Origin: Flavobacterium sp. YJ01
Lineage (GTDB): Bacteria; Bacteroidota; Bacteroidia; Flavobacteriales; Flavobacteriaceae
Assembly (NCBI RefSeq): GCF_029320955.1
Contig: NZ_CP119757.1
Location: forward strand, 3,782,001 to 3,846,000
Reading direction: 5' to 3'
Length of the DNA: 64,000 bases
Notes under the pieces: model-generated
Told to the model about the DNA's origin: nothing
Database searches by the model: none
Seen by the model: the letters and a program-made list of their open reading frames with translations, nothing else
Translations under genes and position numbers: made by a program
Shown: piece after piece, positions 8,561-18,061 of the stretch
Numbering within the stretch: position 1 is the stretch's first letter
Layout of the letters: the number at the start of each line of letters is the position of its first letter

Positions 8561-8590
8561 AATCTTTCTCTTTTGAGAAAGGTTTTTTTT
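8561..8590 (+). terminator. Rho-independent terminator
   Basis: Stem aatctttctc / gagaaaggtt followed by eight or more T, just after paralogue 4. Confidence 0.8.
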
Positions 8591-8642
8591 TACCTCGTTA
8601 TGTGAGATACTTTTATGCCAAAAAATCACTTACTTTGTAAAC

Positions 8643-9539
8643 ATGAATTGGACTCGATATATAAAAGATTATCAGTCGTATTTAAGGATAGAAAGAGGTT
8701 TGTCTAAAAATACGATTGAAAATTACGGCTTCGATATCGAGCGTTTGTGTCTTTTTTTAGAAAGCAATCAAATAGATGTTTCTCCAATAAAAATTACCGA
8801 CGAAACTTTACAGCAATTTATTTACGCTGTTGCCAAAGAAGTAAATCCAAGATCGCAGGCAAGAATTATCTCTGGATTAAAAAGTTTTTTTAACTATCTG
8901 GTTTTTGAAGATTATAGGAATGATAATCCGCTTGAATTAATAGAAGCGCCAAAAACAGGACGAAAATTGCCGGATACGTTGTCTCTTCAAGAAATTGATG
9001 CACTGATTGAAAGCATAGATTTAAGTACAAATGAAGGCGAACGCAATCGCGCAATGTTAGAAACTTTATATGGTTGCGGACTTCGTGTGTCTGAATTAAT
9101 TACACTTAAGATTTCCGATTTATTTTTTGACGAAGGATTTATTAAAATTACCGGAAAAGGAAATAAAGAACGGTTTGTTCCGATTGGTCCTTTAACGCAA
9201 AAATATATCGATCTTTACAGAAATGAAATTCGTGTTCATCTAAATATTAAAAAAGGTGCTGAAGATACTTTATTCTTAAATAGACGAGGAAATCAGCTGA
9301 CTCGCGCCATGATATTTACTATAATTAAAGATCTTGCACAGAAAATTTCACTAAAAAAAAGTATAAGTCCCCATACTTTGCGTCATTCTTTTGCTACACA
9401 TTTACTAGAAAATGGAGCAGACTTACGATCTATTCAACTAATGCTTGGACATGAATCAATCACAACCACAGAGATTTATGTTCATTTGGATCGAAGTTTT
9501 TTAAAAGAAGTAATGCATACTTTTCATCCGAGAAAATAA
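8643..9539 (+). CDS. xerD: Site-specific tyrosine recombinase XerD
   Basis: XerD resolves chromosome dimers at dif with its partner XerC and the FtsK motor. At 298 residues it equals the usual XerD length. It has an N-terminal SAM-like core-binding domain (about 1-100) and the catalytic domain with all six residues: Arg148 (CGLRVSEL), Lys172 (GKGNKER), His244 and Arg247 (HTLRHSF), His270 (LGHESITTTE) and the nucleophile Tyr279 (EIYVHLD). The numbering coincides with the E. coli enzyme. Many Bacteroidota use a single XerCD-type recombinase, so the C/D label is family-level only. There are no integrase-type arm-binding additions or neighbouring att-like repeats, so it is housekeeping rather than an island integrase. 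Confidence 0.95.
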   Translation: MNWTRYIKDYQSYLRIERGLSKNTIENYGFDIERLCLFLESNQIDVSPIKITDETLQQFIYAVAKEVNPRSQARIISGLKSFFNYLVFEDYRNDNPLELIEAPKTGRKLPDTLSLQEIDALIESIDLSTNEGERNRAMLETLYGCGLRVSELITLKISDLFFDEGFIKITGKGNKERFVPIGPLTQKYIDLYRNEIRVHLNIKKGAEDTLFLNRRGNQLTRAMIFTIIKDLAQKISLKKSISPHTLRHSFATHLLENGADLRSIQLMLGHESITTTEIYVHLDRSFLKEVMHTFHPRK

Positions 9540-9689
9540 TTTTTAGCAATTTTATATGTAATATTGCAAAAATTAATATATTGTGTTAAAATTTTGTTGT
9601 AATAAAAACAAAAGAATAAAAAGTTGTGATTTTTCTCTTTGTTTTAAAAGAAAAATTCTAAATATTTTATTTACATAAAAAAGTATTAT

Positions 9690-11210
9690 ATGGTTTTTGA
9701 TTTATATGGGAATGACGACTGCTTGGAGGTAAATAATTTTTATAAAAAATTGTTGGCCGAAATGCCTGACTTACTTTTTCAATTTGTTATTGATGCTGAT
9801 AATAATTATTCATTTCCCCTTGTGAGTAAATCGGCAGATGAAATATTTGAACTTACTGCTGCAGACTTTACCAATGATATAAAATTTGTGATTTATGATC
9901 GAATTTTACCGCAAGATCGCGAATTGTTTTTTCAATCATTAGTAACTGCAAGAAAAGAGATCATGCCTTGGGATATTGAGTTTAGAGCAGTTCTTCCTAA
10001 AAAAGGAGTTCGTTGGTTTAAAATTTCATCCAAAACAGAGTCGGCGTTAGATGGAAATGTGATTTTTTATGGTCATGTTTCAGATATTACAGAATTAAAA
10101 GATAAGGAAGAGAAGTTGCGTATATCAGAAGAACGCTTTCAATTTGCGCTTGATGCATCTACAGCTGGCGTTTGGGATTGGGATATGGTTACAAACAGTG
10201 TTTTTTATTCCTCTTTGTCTCTTAAAATTTTAGAATTAGAATCGAGTGATATCTTTGATGATCCAGAACGTTGGGATAAAATTGTGCATCCAGATGATTT
10301 GCCGAAATATTATTCTGATATTCAAGAGCATTTTGATAATAAGATTCCGTATTATGAAAATTACCATCGTGTAATGACTTCGAGTGGCAATTATAAATGG
10401 ATTTTAGATCGAGGAAAAGTAATAAAACGCGATGAAAACGGAAAGCCTTTAAGAGTAATTGGAACGCACACAGATGTTTCTGCTCAAAAAGAAAAAGAGC
10501 TTGAACTGATAAAAACAATGAAATTATACAGCGATCAAAATAGTCGTTTGTTAAATTTCTCGCATATAGTTTCGCATAATTTAAATACTCAGGCGGGTAA
10601 CATAAAATCGATTTTAGATTTTATTGATGCCGATGTAGACAAGCAGACCGTTGCGGAAATGTTGGAGCATTTAAGAACCGTTTCTAATGATTTGAATGAA
10701 ACAATTTCTAATTTAACCCAAATTGTAAAAACGCAGAGTAATATTAATATTGCTGTTGTTCCGTTGATGCTTTGCGAATATATCGAAAAGACTATTTCGA
10801 CCATTAAAGGTTATGATAAACAGCGTAAAGTCACTATTGTAAACAATGTGCCGAAGTATTTGACGGTTAATTTTAATCCAGCTTATATGGAAAGTGTTTT
10901 GTTGAATTTTACGACAAATGCAATAAAATATGCACATCCAGATAGAGATCCGATTATTATTTTCGATTTTGCCATCGAGCCAGAAGGATTTAAATCGCTT
11001 AAGATTACAGATAATGGTCTAGGGATTGATTTAAAGACGTATGGTGAGTTGTTATTCGGAATGTATAAAACATTTCATAAACATGAAGAAGCTCGCGGAA
11101 TTGGGCTTTATATTACCAGAAATCAAATTGAAGCGATGAAAGGGACTGTTTTAGTAGAAAGTGAAGTAGGAGTAGGGACAAGCTTTAAAATCGTTTTTAA
11201 TGATATGTAA
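9690..11210 (+). CDS. PAS domain sensor histidine kinase
   Basis: A 506-residue soluble sensor kinase with no membrane segment. An N-terminal PAS domain (about 15-145, with WDIEFRAVLPKKGVRWF and HVSDITELK) is followed by a second PAS/PAC (about 148-268: GVWDWDMVTNSVFYS, YHRVMTSSGNYKWILDRG, GTHTDVSAQK). The dimerisation/phosphoacceptor helix contains FSHIVSHNLNTQAG, with His in the SHNL motif. The ATPase domain has the N box NFTTNAIKYA, the G1 box ITDNGLGID, and GIGLYITRNQIEAMKG, then GTSFKIVF at the end. No response regulator is adjacent, so it is an orphan kinase. The signal is unknown; a cytoplasmic ligand or cofactor is likely. Confidence 0.93.
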   Translation: MVFDLYGNDDCLEVNNFYKKLLAEMPDLLFQFVIDADNNYSFPLVSKSADEIFELTAADFTNDIKFVIYDRILPQDRELFFQSLVTARKEIMPWDIEFRAVLPKKGVRWFKISSKTESALDGNVIFYGHVSDITELKDKEEKLRISEERFQFALDASTAGVWDWDMVTNSVFYSSLSLKILELESSDIFDDPERWDKIVHPDDLPKYYSDIQEHFDNKIPYYENYHRVMTSSGNYKWILDRGKVIKRDENGKPLRVIGTHTDVSAQKEKELELIKTMKLYSDQNSRLLNFSHIVSHNLNTQAGNIKSILDFIDADVDKQTVAEMLEHLRTVSNDLNETISNLTQIVKTQSNINIAVVPLMLCEYIEKTISTIKGYDKQRKVTIVNNVPKYLTVNFNPAYMESVLLNFTTNAIKYAHPDRDPIIIFDFAIEPEGFKSLKITDNGLGIDLKTYGELLFGMYKTFHKHEEARGIGLYITRNQIEAMKGTVLVESEVGVGTSFKIVFNDM

Positions 11211-11229
11211 AAACTTAAAATAGTATATA

Positions 11230-11265
11230 AAAAGAAAAGGCTGTCAATTGACAGCCTTTTCTTTT
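11230..11265. terminator. Bidirectional palindromic terminator
   Basis: A 36-nt palindrome centred on ctgtcaattgacag with A- and T-rich ends. It lies between the convergent histidine kinase and rny genes. Confidence 0.88.
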
Positions 11266-11279
11266 TATATAATTCCTGA

Positions 11280-12839
11280 TTATTTAGCAATATTAACAGC
11301 TCTAGTTTCTCTAATAACTGTAACTTTTACTTGACCAGGGTAAGTCATTTCTGTTTGAATTTTTTGTGAAATCTCGAAAGATAAATTTGCTGCATTATCA
11401 TCAGAAACTTTTTCGCTTTCTACAATTACACGAAGTTCTCTACCAGCTTGAATTGCGTACGCATTTTTAACACCGCTGAATCCATAAGCAACATCTTCAA
11501 GATCTTTAAGACGCTGAATGTAAGAATCTAAAACCTGACGTCTAGCTCCAGGTCTAGCTCCAGAAATAGCATCACAAACTTGAATAATCGGAGAAAGTAA
11601 TGATTTCATTTCGATCTCGTCATGGTGCGCTCCAATAGCGTTGCAAACTTCTTCTTTTTCACCATATTTTTCAGCCCATTGCATACCTAAAAGTGCGTGT
11701 GGTAAATCACTTTCTGTATCTGGCACTTTTCCGATATCGTGTAATAAACCAGCTCTTTTAGCTAATTTAACATTCAATCCTAATTCTGCAGCCATAATAC
11801 CGCAAAGTTTAGAAACTTCTCTTGAGTGCTGTAATAAGTTTTGTCCGTAAGAAGAACGGTATTTCATTCTACCAACAACTTTAATCAATTCTGGGTGTAA
11901 ACCGTGAATTCCTAAGTCGATAACAGTACGTTTTCCTACCTCGATAATTTCGTCGTCAATTTGTTTTGCAGTTTTAGCAACAACCTCTTCAATTCTTGCA
12001 GGGTGAATACGTCCGTCTGTTACTAATTTGTGTAAAGACAAACGAGCAATTTCTCTACGAACAGGATCAAAACAAGAAAGAATAATGGCCTCTGGTGTAT
12101 CATCTACAATGATTTCAACTCCAGTTGCAGCTTCCAAAGCTCTAATGTTACGACCTTCACGACCAATAATTCTACCTTTTACATCGTCAGATTCGATGTT
12201 GAATACAGATACGCAATTTTCAACTGCTTCTTCTGTTCCAACTCTTTGAATCGTGTTGATGATGATTTTTTTAGCTTCTTGCTGAGCAGTCAATTTAGCC
12301 TCTTCAATAGTTTCTTGAATGTGAGACATTGCTTTGGTTTTAGCTTCCGCTTTTAAACCTTCAACCAATTGCTCTTTTGCTTCTTCAGCAGAAAGTCCAG
12401 AAATTACTTCTAATTGTTGTAATTGACTTTTATGAAGTTTGTCAACTTCAGCTTGCTTTTTGTCTAAAACTTCAATTTTATTATTGTATTCAGCAGTTTT
12501 AGCCTCAAAGTCGTCATTAACTTTTTTAGCTTTAGAAAGTTCGTTAGAAACTTGAGATTCTTTATCGCGTACACGTTTTTCTACTTCGGCAACTTTTTTG
12601 TCTCTTGCTAAAATAACTTGTTCGTGCTCTGATTTAAGTTCGATAAAACGCTCTTTTGCTTGAAGAATTTTATCTTTTTTAATATTTTCTGCTTCTAAAT
12701 TAGCATCTTTTAAGATTGAAGCTGCTTCTTTTTTAGCGTTTTTGATTAGGTTTGAAATATTACTTTTCTCGATAATTTTAGCTATTGCAAATCCTGCTGC
12801 AATACCTACAATACCAATGATGATCGTTATGATGTCCAT
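11280..12839 (-). CDS. rny: Ribonuclease Y
   Basis: A membrane-anchored endoribonuclease that initiates mRNA decay. It has an N-terminal transmembrane helix ([18 protein letters not shown]), a long charged coiled coil (about residues 25-200), a KH domain with the GxxG loop at 226-229 ([15 protein letters not shown]) and an HD domain with LLHDIGK, metal-binding His367-Asp368. It ends with the typical [17 protein letters not shown]. At 519 residues it is full length. It is the last gene of the minus-strand run coiled-coil gene, zapA, 6S RNA, rny; the 6S RNA terminator lies 20 bp upstream of its ATG, so rny probably has its own promoter or relies on read-through. Confidence 0.96.
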   Translation of the reverse strand: MDIITIIIGIVGIAAGFAIAKIIEKSNISNLIKNAKKEAASILKDANLEAENIKKDKILQAKERFIELKSEHEQVILARDKKVAEVEKRVRDKESQVSNELSKAKKVNDDFEAKTAEYNNKIEVLDKKQAEVDKLHKSQLQQLEVISGLSAEEAKEQLVEGLKAEAKTKAMSHIQETIEEAKLTAQQEAKKIIINTIQRVGTEEAVENCVSVFNIESDDVKGRIIGREGRNIRALEAATGVEIIVDDTPEAIILSCFDPVRREIARLSLHKLVTDGRIHPARIEEVVAKTAKQIDDEIIEVGKRTVIDLGIHGLHPELIKVVGRMKYRSSYGQNLLQHSREVSKLCGIMAAELGLNVKLAKRAGLLHDIGKVPDTESDLPHALLGMQWAEKYGEKEEVCNAIGAHHDEIEMKSLLSPIIQVCDAISGARPGARRQVLDSYIQRLKDLEDVAYGFSGVKNAYAIQAGRELRVIVESEKVSDDNAANLSFEISQKIQTEMTYPGQVKVTVIRETRAVNIAK

Positions 12840-12860
12840 GTTTGTTAGGGTTTATATATA

Positions 12861-13022
12861 AAAAAAGCCTACATTAATTGCTTGTATAAACTCGTAAAGA
12901 CAAGTTTTGAGCTAACTCACTGTTCAAGTTTCCCAGCCAAAAGGAGGGCATACTATAGTAGCGACGATTTGCTCATTCTAAATTGTTAGTGTTGAGTTTA
13001 CCAATTGTGAACTAATGTAGGC
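12861..13022 (-). ncRNA. ssrS: 6S RNA
   Basis: Read on the minus strand, the 5' segment gcctacattagtt (13022-13010) pairs with aattaatgtaggc near the 3' end (12879-12867). This closes a roughly 160-nt rod that ends in a T-tract (12866-12861). The middle contains two purine/pyrimidine-rich strands flanking an unpaired centre, as expected for the RNA polymerase-mimicking bubble. Placement directly after zapA is the known synteny of 6S RNA in many bacteria. 6S RNA binds the housekeeping sigma holoenzyme and down-tunes transcription in stationary phase. No exact TAnnTTTG was seen upstream, so it may be co-transcribed with zapA and processed. Confidence 0.85.
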
Positions 13023-13048
13023 AGTATCTTAGTTTCTGTAAAGAACGT

Positions 13049-13342
13049 TTAATTTTCGAGATATTGATCTAAAAGCAGGTTTAATTTTTTAATTCGCTCA
13101 ATGGTTTCCTCTCCATCGATTGCGTTATCAATTTGTTTTTGTTCCACTTGCGATGCGAATTGCAATGCGCACATGGCTAATACATCTTGTTTGTCGCGAA
13201 CGGCATAATTTTCTTCGAATTGCTTTATCATGGCATCAATCTTTTTAGAAGCACTTCTAAGTCCTTCTTCTTGAGCGGGTTCAACCGTTAGTGGATAAAC
13301 ACGATCTGCAATTGATATTTTTATTTTAAGCTTTCCGTCCAT
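13049..13342 (-). CDS. zapA: Cell division protein ZapA
   Basis: ZapA bundles FtsZ protofilaments at the Z-ring. The 97-residue protein has the N-terminal beta-rich head (KLKIKISIADRVYPLTVEP) with the conserved basic-strand pattern, and a long helix (LRSASKKIDAMIKQFEENYA through DQYLEN) that forms the tetrameric coiled coil. DVLAMCALQFASQ matches the family's conserved middle. It lies 5 bp downstream of the small coiled-coil gene and just upstream of 6S RNA, so the three form one transcription unit or tightly linked units. Confidence 0.93.
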   Translation of the reverse strand: MDGKLKIKISIADRVYPLTVEPAQEEGLRSASKKIDAMIKQFEENYAVRDKQDVLAMCALQFASQVEQKQIDNAIDGEETIERIKKLNLLLDQYLEN

Positions 13343-13347
13343 AATTA

Positions 13348-13638
13348 TTAATCTGATAATTGTGCTATGCAGTAATCAATTTCGCGAATTAATGAATTTA
13401 TTTTAAGCTTTGTCTCTCTCTTGTTATTGTCGCTGCCAAGCAACGAATTGGCGATCTTAAGTGTCTCATTTTGCTTTTTCAAAGCTTCTATTTCCTCAGA
13501 TTGTTTCTGGATAATTTGCGCAGCTTTGGCTAATTCTAATCGTAATACTTGATTGTTTTTCTCCAAACCTTTTGATTTTTCAAAAAGCTTTTCGACTTTA
13601 TATTCAAGAGTATCAATTATTTCGGCAATTACACTCAT
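13348..13638 (-). CDS. Small coiled-coil protein upstream of zapA
   Basis: A 96-residue, almost entirely helical protein. MSVIAEIIDTLEYKVEKLFE leads into a heptad-repeat coiled coil (ELAKAAQIIQKQSEEIEAL, KKQNETLKIANSLLG), with a C-terminal helix ending IDYCIAQLSD. The stop is 5 bp from zapA, which implies coupled expression and a division-related role, perhaps as a ZapA partner (similar in size and habit to ZapB or ZauP). That is context-based inference; no sequence motif is specific. Confidence 0.8.
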   Translation of the reverse strand: MSVIAEIIDTLEYKVEKLFEKSKGLEKNNQVLRLELAKAAQIIQKQSEEIEALKKQNETLKIANSLLGSDNNKRETKLKINSLIREIDYCIAQLSD

Positions 13639-13786
13639 TATACATCCTATTCATTACTTAATCCTACAAAGTTAATATTCCTTTTTATTAATGCAATTTT
13701 TTATCGATTTTTTTACATTAAAATAGATAAATAGATGTATTTCAATTAATTGTGTTTTTGTAGCTTTTTACTTGCTTTTATTGGCT

Positions 13787-13794
13787 TATTTTTG
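13787..13794 (+). promoter_or_regulatory. -7 promoter element TATTTTTG
   Basis: An exact TAnnTTTG match 25 bp before the ATG at 13819. It lies inside the longer open frame that begins at 13750, which argues that the far-upstream start is not used. Confidence 0.5.
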
Positions 13795-13818
13795 CTTATC
13801 TTAGCAAAAATGTTGTTT

Positions 13819-15498
13819 ATGAGATTCTATTTACTTGCCCTTTTAATTTGTAATTCTGTATTTGCCCAAACGCAATATCCTAAAGATTATTTCCGAACTC
13901 CACTTGATATTCCAATGCAACTTTCTGGTAATTTCGGAGAGTTGAGGCCCAACCATTTTCATGCGGGTTTTGATTTGAAAACCAACCAAAGAGAAGGTTT
14001 AAGTGTACATGCAATTGCAGATGGTTATGTTTCTAGAATTAAAATTTCGACGTTTGGAAACGGAAAATGTATTTACATTACACATCCAAATGGATATACT
14101 TCTGTTTACGGACATTTGCAAACGCCAGTTGGAGCTATTCTTGATTATGTAAAAGCAACGCATTACAAAGAAAAAGCCTATGAAATCGAAATGTTTCCAA
14201 AACCTGGAGAACTTCCTGTTGCAAAAGGGGATATAATTGGACTTTCTGGAAATACGGGTTCTTCTGAAGGACCGCATCTTCATTTTGAAATTCGTGATAG
14301 TAAAACAGAATTTGTAATAAATCCGATTTTCTTTGGCTTTGACCAAAATATAAAAGATACTAAAAAACCAACTTTGTCAAGTTTGTATGTTTATCCGTTA
14401 GATAATGCGACGGTAAATCAATCAAAACAGCCATTGCTTGTTAATATGACGTTGCAAAAAGACGGAACTTATCTTGCGAGTAAAGTTAAAGCGAATGGAA
14501 AAATTGGTTTCGGAATTAATGCTACTGATACTGATAATGTTTCTTTTAATAAAAACGGCGTTTTTAATGTGTCTACTTTTTTAAACGGAAATCAAAATTA
14601 TAATTATCAATTTAATACGTATTCTTTTGATGAAATGCGTTATATCAATGCTTTTATAGATTATTCGAGGTACAAAAAAACGAGTCAGCGTGTGCAGAAA
14701 CTTTTTATGAAAACGCCTTTTGCTTTAAGCATTATTAAAACAGATTCTTTACGCGGAATTGTAAAAGCGGAACCAAATTTGACGTCTAATTATAAAATTG
14801 AAGTTTCAGATTATTTCGGAAATTTAAATTCAATTACAGTTCCAATTGAATATGATAGCGCCACAACGCTTGTTCAGCCAGAACCTGTTACGTCTAAATA
14901 TTTTGTGAGATATAACAAAGATGCCAATTTTGAGAAAGGCAATATGTCGGTCTTCTTTCCTGCTGGAACTTTTTATGAAGATTTCAATATGAATTTTGAT
15001 GTTAAAAACAATAAAATTTATATTCATGACGATACCGTTCCTGCTCATTCTAATTTTACAATTACAATAAAAGATACGATTTACCCAGAATCTTTGAGAG
15101 ATAAACTTTATATCGGAAAAGGAACTAGTTATAACGGAACAATTCGAAAAGGGGATGTTTTTACTGCAAAAGCAAAAATCTTAGGAACATACGGTTTGGT
15201 TTTAGATACTATTCCTCCTGTAATAAAAATTGCAAAACCTATTGAAGGAAAATGGATTAGCGACCAGAAGAAAATTGATTTTACAATTGTCGATTCTTTA
15301 TCGGGCATAAAATCGTATAACGGATATTTGAACGGAAGCTGGGTTTTGTTTGAATATGAAAATAAAGCGAGAAGAATTACGCATACTTTTGATCCGCAAT
15401 ATTTGGTGGAAGGTGAAAACTTTTTAAAAATTGAAGTAGTAGATAATGTAGGAAATACTACTATCTTTGAAACTCATTTTTTTAGAAGTCAAAAATAA
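13819..15498 (+). CDS. M23 family metallopeptidase
   Basis: An exported LytM-type zinc peptidase that probably cuts peptidoglycan crosslinks or regulates an amidase. The start at 13819 gives signal peptide MRFYLLALLICNSVFAQ; the ATG at 13810 is an alternative, and 13750 is upstream of the promoter. The M23 domain lies in residues about 35-180: HFHAGFDLKT (first Zn ligands H and D), YVSRIKISTFGNGKCIYITH, SVYGHLQ, and GPHLHFEIRD with the catalytic HxH. The remaining about 380 residues are beta-rich and of unknown function. All zinc ligands are present, so it is not one of the degenerate EnvC/NlpD-like activators. The stop lies 11 bp from the next gene, suggesting an operon. Confidence 0.92.
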   Translation: MRFYLLALLICNSVFAQTQYPKDYFRTPLDIPMQLSGNFGELRPNHFHAGFDLKTNQREGLSVHAIADGYVSRIKISTFGNGKCIYITHPNGYTSVYGHLQTPVGAILDYVKATHYKEKAYEIEMFPKPGELPVAKGDIIGLSGNTGSSEGPHLHFEIRDSKTEFVINPIFFGFDQNIKDTKKPTLSSLYVYPLDNATVNQSKQPLLVNMTLQKDGTYLASKVKANGKIGFGINATDTDNVSFNKNGVFNVSTFLNGNQNYNYQFNTYSFDEMRYINAFIDYSRYKKTSQRVQKLFMKTPFALSIIKTDSLRGIVKAEPNLTSNYKIEVSDYFGNLNSITVPIEYDSATTLVQPEPVTSKYFVRYNKDANFEKGNMSVFFPAGTFYEDFNMNFDVKNNKIYIHDDTVPAHSNFTITIKDTIYPESLRDKLYIGKGTSYNGTIRKGDVFTAKAKILGTYGLVLDTIPPVIKIAKPIEGKWISDQKKIDFTIVDSLSGIKSYNGYLNGSWVLFEYENKARRITHTFDPQYLVEGENFLKIEVVDNVGNTTIFETHFFRSQK

Positions 15499-15509
15499 AA
15501 TCCAAATCT

Positions 15510-17975
15510 TTGAATAACAATAGGTTTATATTCGCTTTTCTTTTTTTATTTTTTAGCTGTGTTGCTTTGGCTCAAAACGCTCGTGTAAAAGGAGTGATTT
15601 TAGATGCAGATAAACATGTGGTTCCAAGTGTAAATATTGCTTCGCAAGGAAATCTTGTGCAATCAGATTCAAATGGATTTTTTGAAATCGTCGTTCCAGC
15701 AAATAAAAAAGTTTCGCTGATTTTTACCCATGTTTCTTTGAAAATGATCAGTTTAACGGTTAATTTGAAAACTAACGAAGTTTTTGTTTTTAATCCGATT
15801 ATGAATAATTCTCAAGAACAAATGGGAGAAGTTTTTGTTTCTTCTAAAAACAGAAAACGAGTTCAAGGAATTGCGACAATTGATACCGAAACGATAAAAA
15901 AGATTCCAGGCGCAAATGCGGGAATTGAAAATATCTTGAAAACACTTCCGGGCGTAAATTCAAACAACGAATTGAGTACGCAATACATGGTTCGCGGCGG
16001 AAATTTTGATGAAAATCTGGTTTATGTAAATGAAGTTGAAGTCTATCGTCCGTTTTTGATTCGTTCGGGACAGCAAGAAGGTTTGAGTTTTACAAATACC
16101 GATTTGGTTCAGAATGTAGATTTTTCGGCAGGCGGATTTCAAGCTAAATTCGGAGATAAATTATCGTCTGTTTTAGATATAACTTATAGAAAACCTACAC
16201 AATTTGGTGCTTCTTTTGAAGCTAGTTTTTTAGGAGGAAGTGCTTCTGTCGATTTGGTTTCTAAAAATAAAAAATGGTCTGCCGTAACTGGAGTTCGTTA
16301 CCGAAATAATAGTTTGCTTGTAAATAGTCAGGATACTGAGACGAATTATACTCCGACTTTTGCCGATATTCAAACGAATATTAATTATGATATTTCTTCG
16401 AAATGGCAAATGAGTTTTTTAGGAAATATTTCGCAGAATAAATATTTATACGAGCCTTTGGTTCGCCAGACAAAATTCGGAACTGTTGATCAGCCGATGG
16501 CGCTCGCGGTTTATTATGATGGTCAGGAAAAAGACCAATATGATACTTATTTCGGCGCTTTCAAAACAACTTTTAAAGCTTCTCCAACATTAACTTTAAA
16601 ATTAATTGGCTCTTTATTTCATACTACAGAAAAAGAACATTTTGATATTTTGGCACAATATCGATTAGGAAATGTTGATATTGAAAATCCTACAGATGGC
16701 TCGGCGATTGATTTCACTCGTGGAATTGGCTCTCAATTAAATCACGCGAGAAATGATTTAGATGCTTTAATTGCTAATATCGAATTGAAAGGAACGAAAG
16801 AATGGAAAGAAAGCCAATTGGAATTTGGCTTAAAATATACTAGAGAATCCATAAGGGATAGAATTGTAGAATGGGAAATGATTGATTCTGCAGGTTTTTC
16901 TATAAATCCGCCGATAATAAGTTTACCTCAAAATAACCAGCCATATACGCCTTATACAGGACCGCTTTTGCCATATAATGATATTCGTGCGACAAATTTC
17001 AATACTATAAATCGTTTCTCGGGTTATGCGCAATGGAACAAGCAATCTGAAATTGGTTCAAGTCAGATTTGGTATCATTTAGGAGCGCGTTTTCAAGGTT
17101 GGAATGTTGAGGGAGCTTTAGAAGAAGGAAAAACACAATTTGTGGTAAGTCCGCGAGGGCAATTTGCTATAAAACCAGATTGGGATCGCGATATGGTTTT
17201 CAGGATTTCGGGAGGATTGTATCATCAGCCGCCATTTTATAGAGAACTTCGAGATTTAGAAGGTATTGTGAATCCGAATGTGAAGGCGCAGGAAGCAATT
17301 CATGTTGTTTTAGGAAATGATTATAATTTTAAAATGTGGAATCGCCCATTTAAATGGGTTACCGAAATTTATTATAAATCACTTTCAGACGTAAATGTGT
17401 ATTCGATTGATAATGTTCGAATTCGCTACGTTGCCAATAATAACGCAAAAGCCTATGCTCAAGGTCTTGATTTTAGATTGAATGGAGAATTTGTGCCAGG
17501 AACAGAATCTTGGATAAGTTTTGGCTATTTAAAAACCGAAGAAAATTACGAAAACAAAGGGTATATTGCGCGTCCAACAGATCAGCGTTTGAAATTTGCT
17601 ATGCTGTTTCAGGATTATATGCCGAATATTCCGAGTGTAAAAGTCTATTTGAATTTAGTTTATAATACTGGTTTGCCTGGAGGCGCGCCATCGTACACAG
17701 ATCCTTATTTGTATCAAAATAGATTAAATGATTACAGGCGAGCCGACATCGGGTTTGCCAAAGTTTTTGTAGATAGTAATACGCAGAATACAAAAAAAGG
17801 TTGGCTGAAAAATTTTAAAGAATTGGCAGTTGGTTTGGAGATTTTTAATCTTTTTAATAATCAAAACGCGATTACAAATACTTGGGTTCGCGATGTGTAT
17901 TCTAAAAATCAATACGCGATTCCAAATTATATGACTTCGAGAGTTTTTAACGTTAAGATTAATGCGAGGTTATAA
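15510..17975 (+). CDS. TonB-dependent receptor with carboxypeptidase-like N-terminus
   Basis: An 821-residue outer-membrane transporter. The start is TTG at 15510, the only suitable codon before the signal peptide RFIFAFLFLFFSCVALAQ. Residues about 25-100 are a carboxypeptidase-regulatory-like domain; the plug follows (KKIPGANAGIENILKTLPGV, then MVRGGNFDENLVYVNEVEV). The 22-strand barrel ends SRVFNVKINARL. It is not a SusC-type receptor: no SusD partner lies nearby. Substrate unknown. The close upstream M23 peptidase may simply share the promoter. Confidence 0.92.
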   Translation: MNNNRFIFAFLFLFFSCVALAQNARVKGVILDADKHVVPSVNIASQGNLVQSDSNGFFEIVVPANKKVSLIFTHVSLKMISLTVNLKTNEVFVFNPIMNNSQEQMGEVFVSSKNRKRVQGIATIDTETIKKIPGANAGIENILKTLPGVNSNNELSTQYMVRGGNFDENLVYVNEVEVYRPFLIRSGQQEGLSFTNTDLVQNVDFSAGGFQAKFGDKLSSVLDITYRKPTQFGASFEASFLGGSASVDLVSKNKKWSAVTGVRYRNNSLLVNSQDTETNYTPTFADIQTNINYDISSKWQMSFLGNISQNKYLYEPLVRQTKFGTVDQPMALAVYYDGQEKDQYDTYFGAFKTTFKASPTLTLKLIGSLFHTTEKEHFDILAQYRLGNVDIENPTDGSAIDFTRGIGSQLNHARNDLDALIANIELKGTKEWKESQLEFGLKYTRESIRDRIVEWEMIDSAGFSINPPIISLPQNNQPYTPYTGPLLPYNDIRATNFNTINRFSGYAQWNKQSEIGSSQIWYHLGARFQGWNVEGALEEGKTQFVVSPRGQFAIKPDWDRDMVFRISGGLYHQPPFYRELRDLEGIVNPNVKAQEAIHVVLGNDYNFKMWNRPFKWVTEIYYKSLSDVNVYSIDNVRIRYVANNNAKAYAQGLDFRLNGEFVPGTESWISFGYLKTEENYENKGYIARPTDQRLKFAMLFQDYMPNIPSVKVYLNLVYNTGLPGGAPSYTDPYLYQNRLNDYRRADIGFAKVFVDSNTQNTKKGWLKNFKELAVGLEIFNLFNNQNAITNTWVRDVYSKNQYAIPNYMTSRVFNVKINARL

Positions 17976-18061
17976 TTTATTTTGTAGCCTTCATAAAATT
18001 CAATAAAAACAAAAAATACAATCAAAAATAGTATATTTGATAATCGTATATAATCTTGTAG

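Noticed and set aside
8643..9539. XerD as an island integrase
   Set aside because: Length and residue positions match housekeeping XerD, and there are no att repeats, tRNA or cargo beside it.
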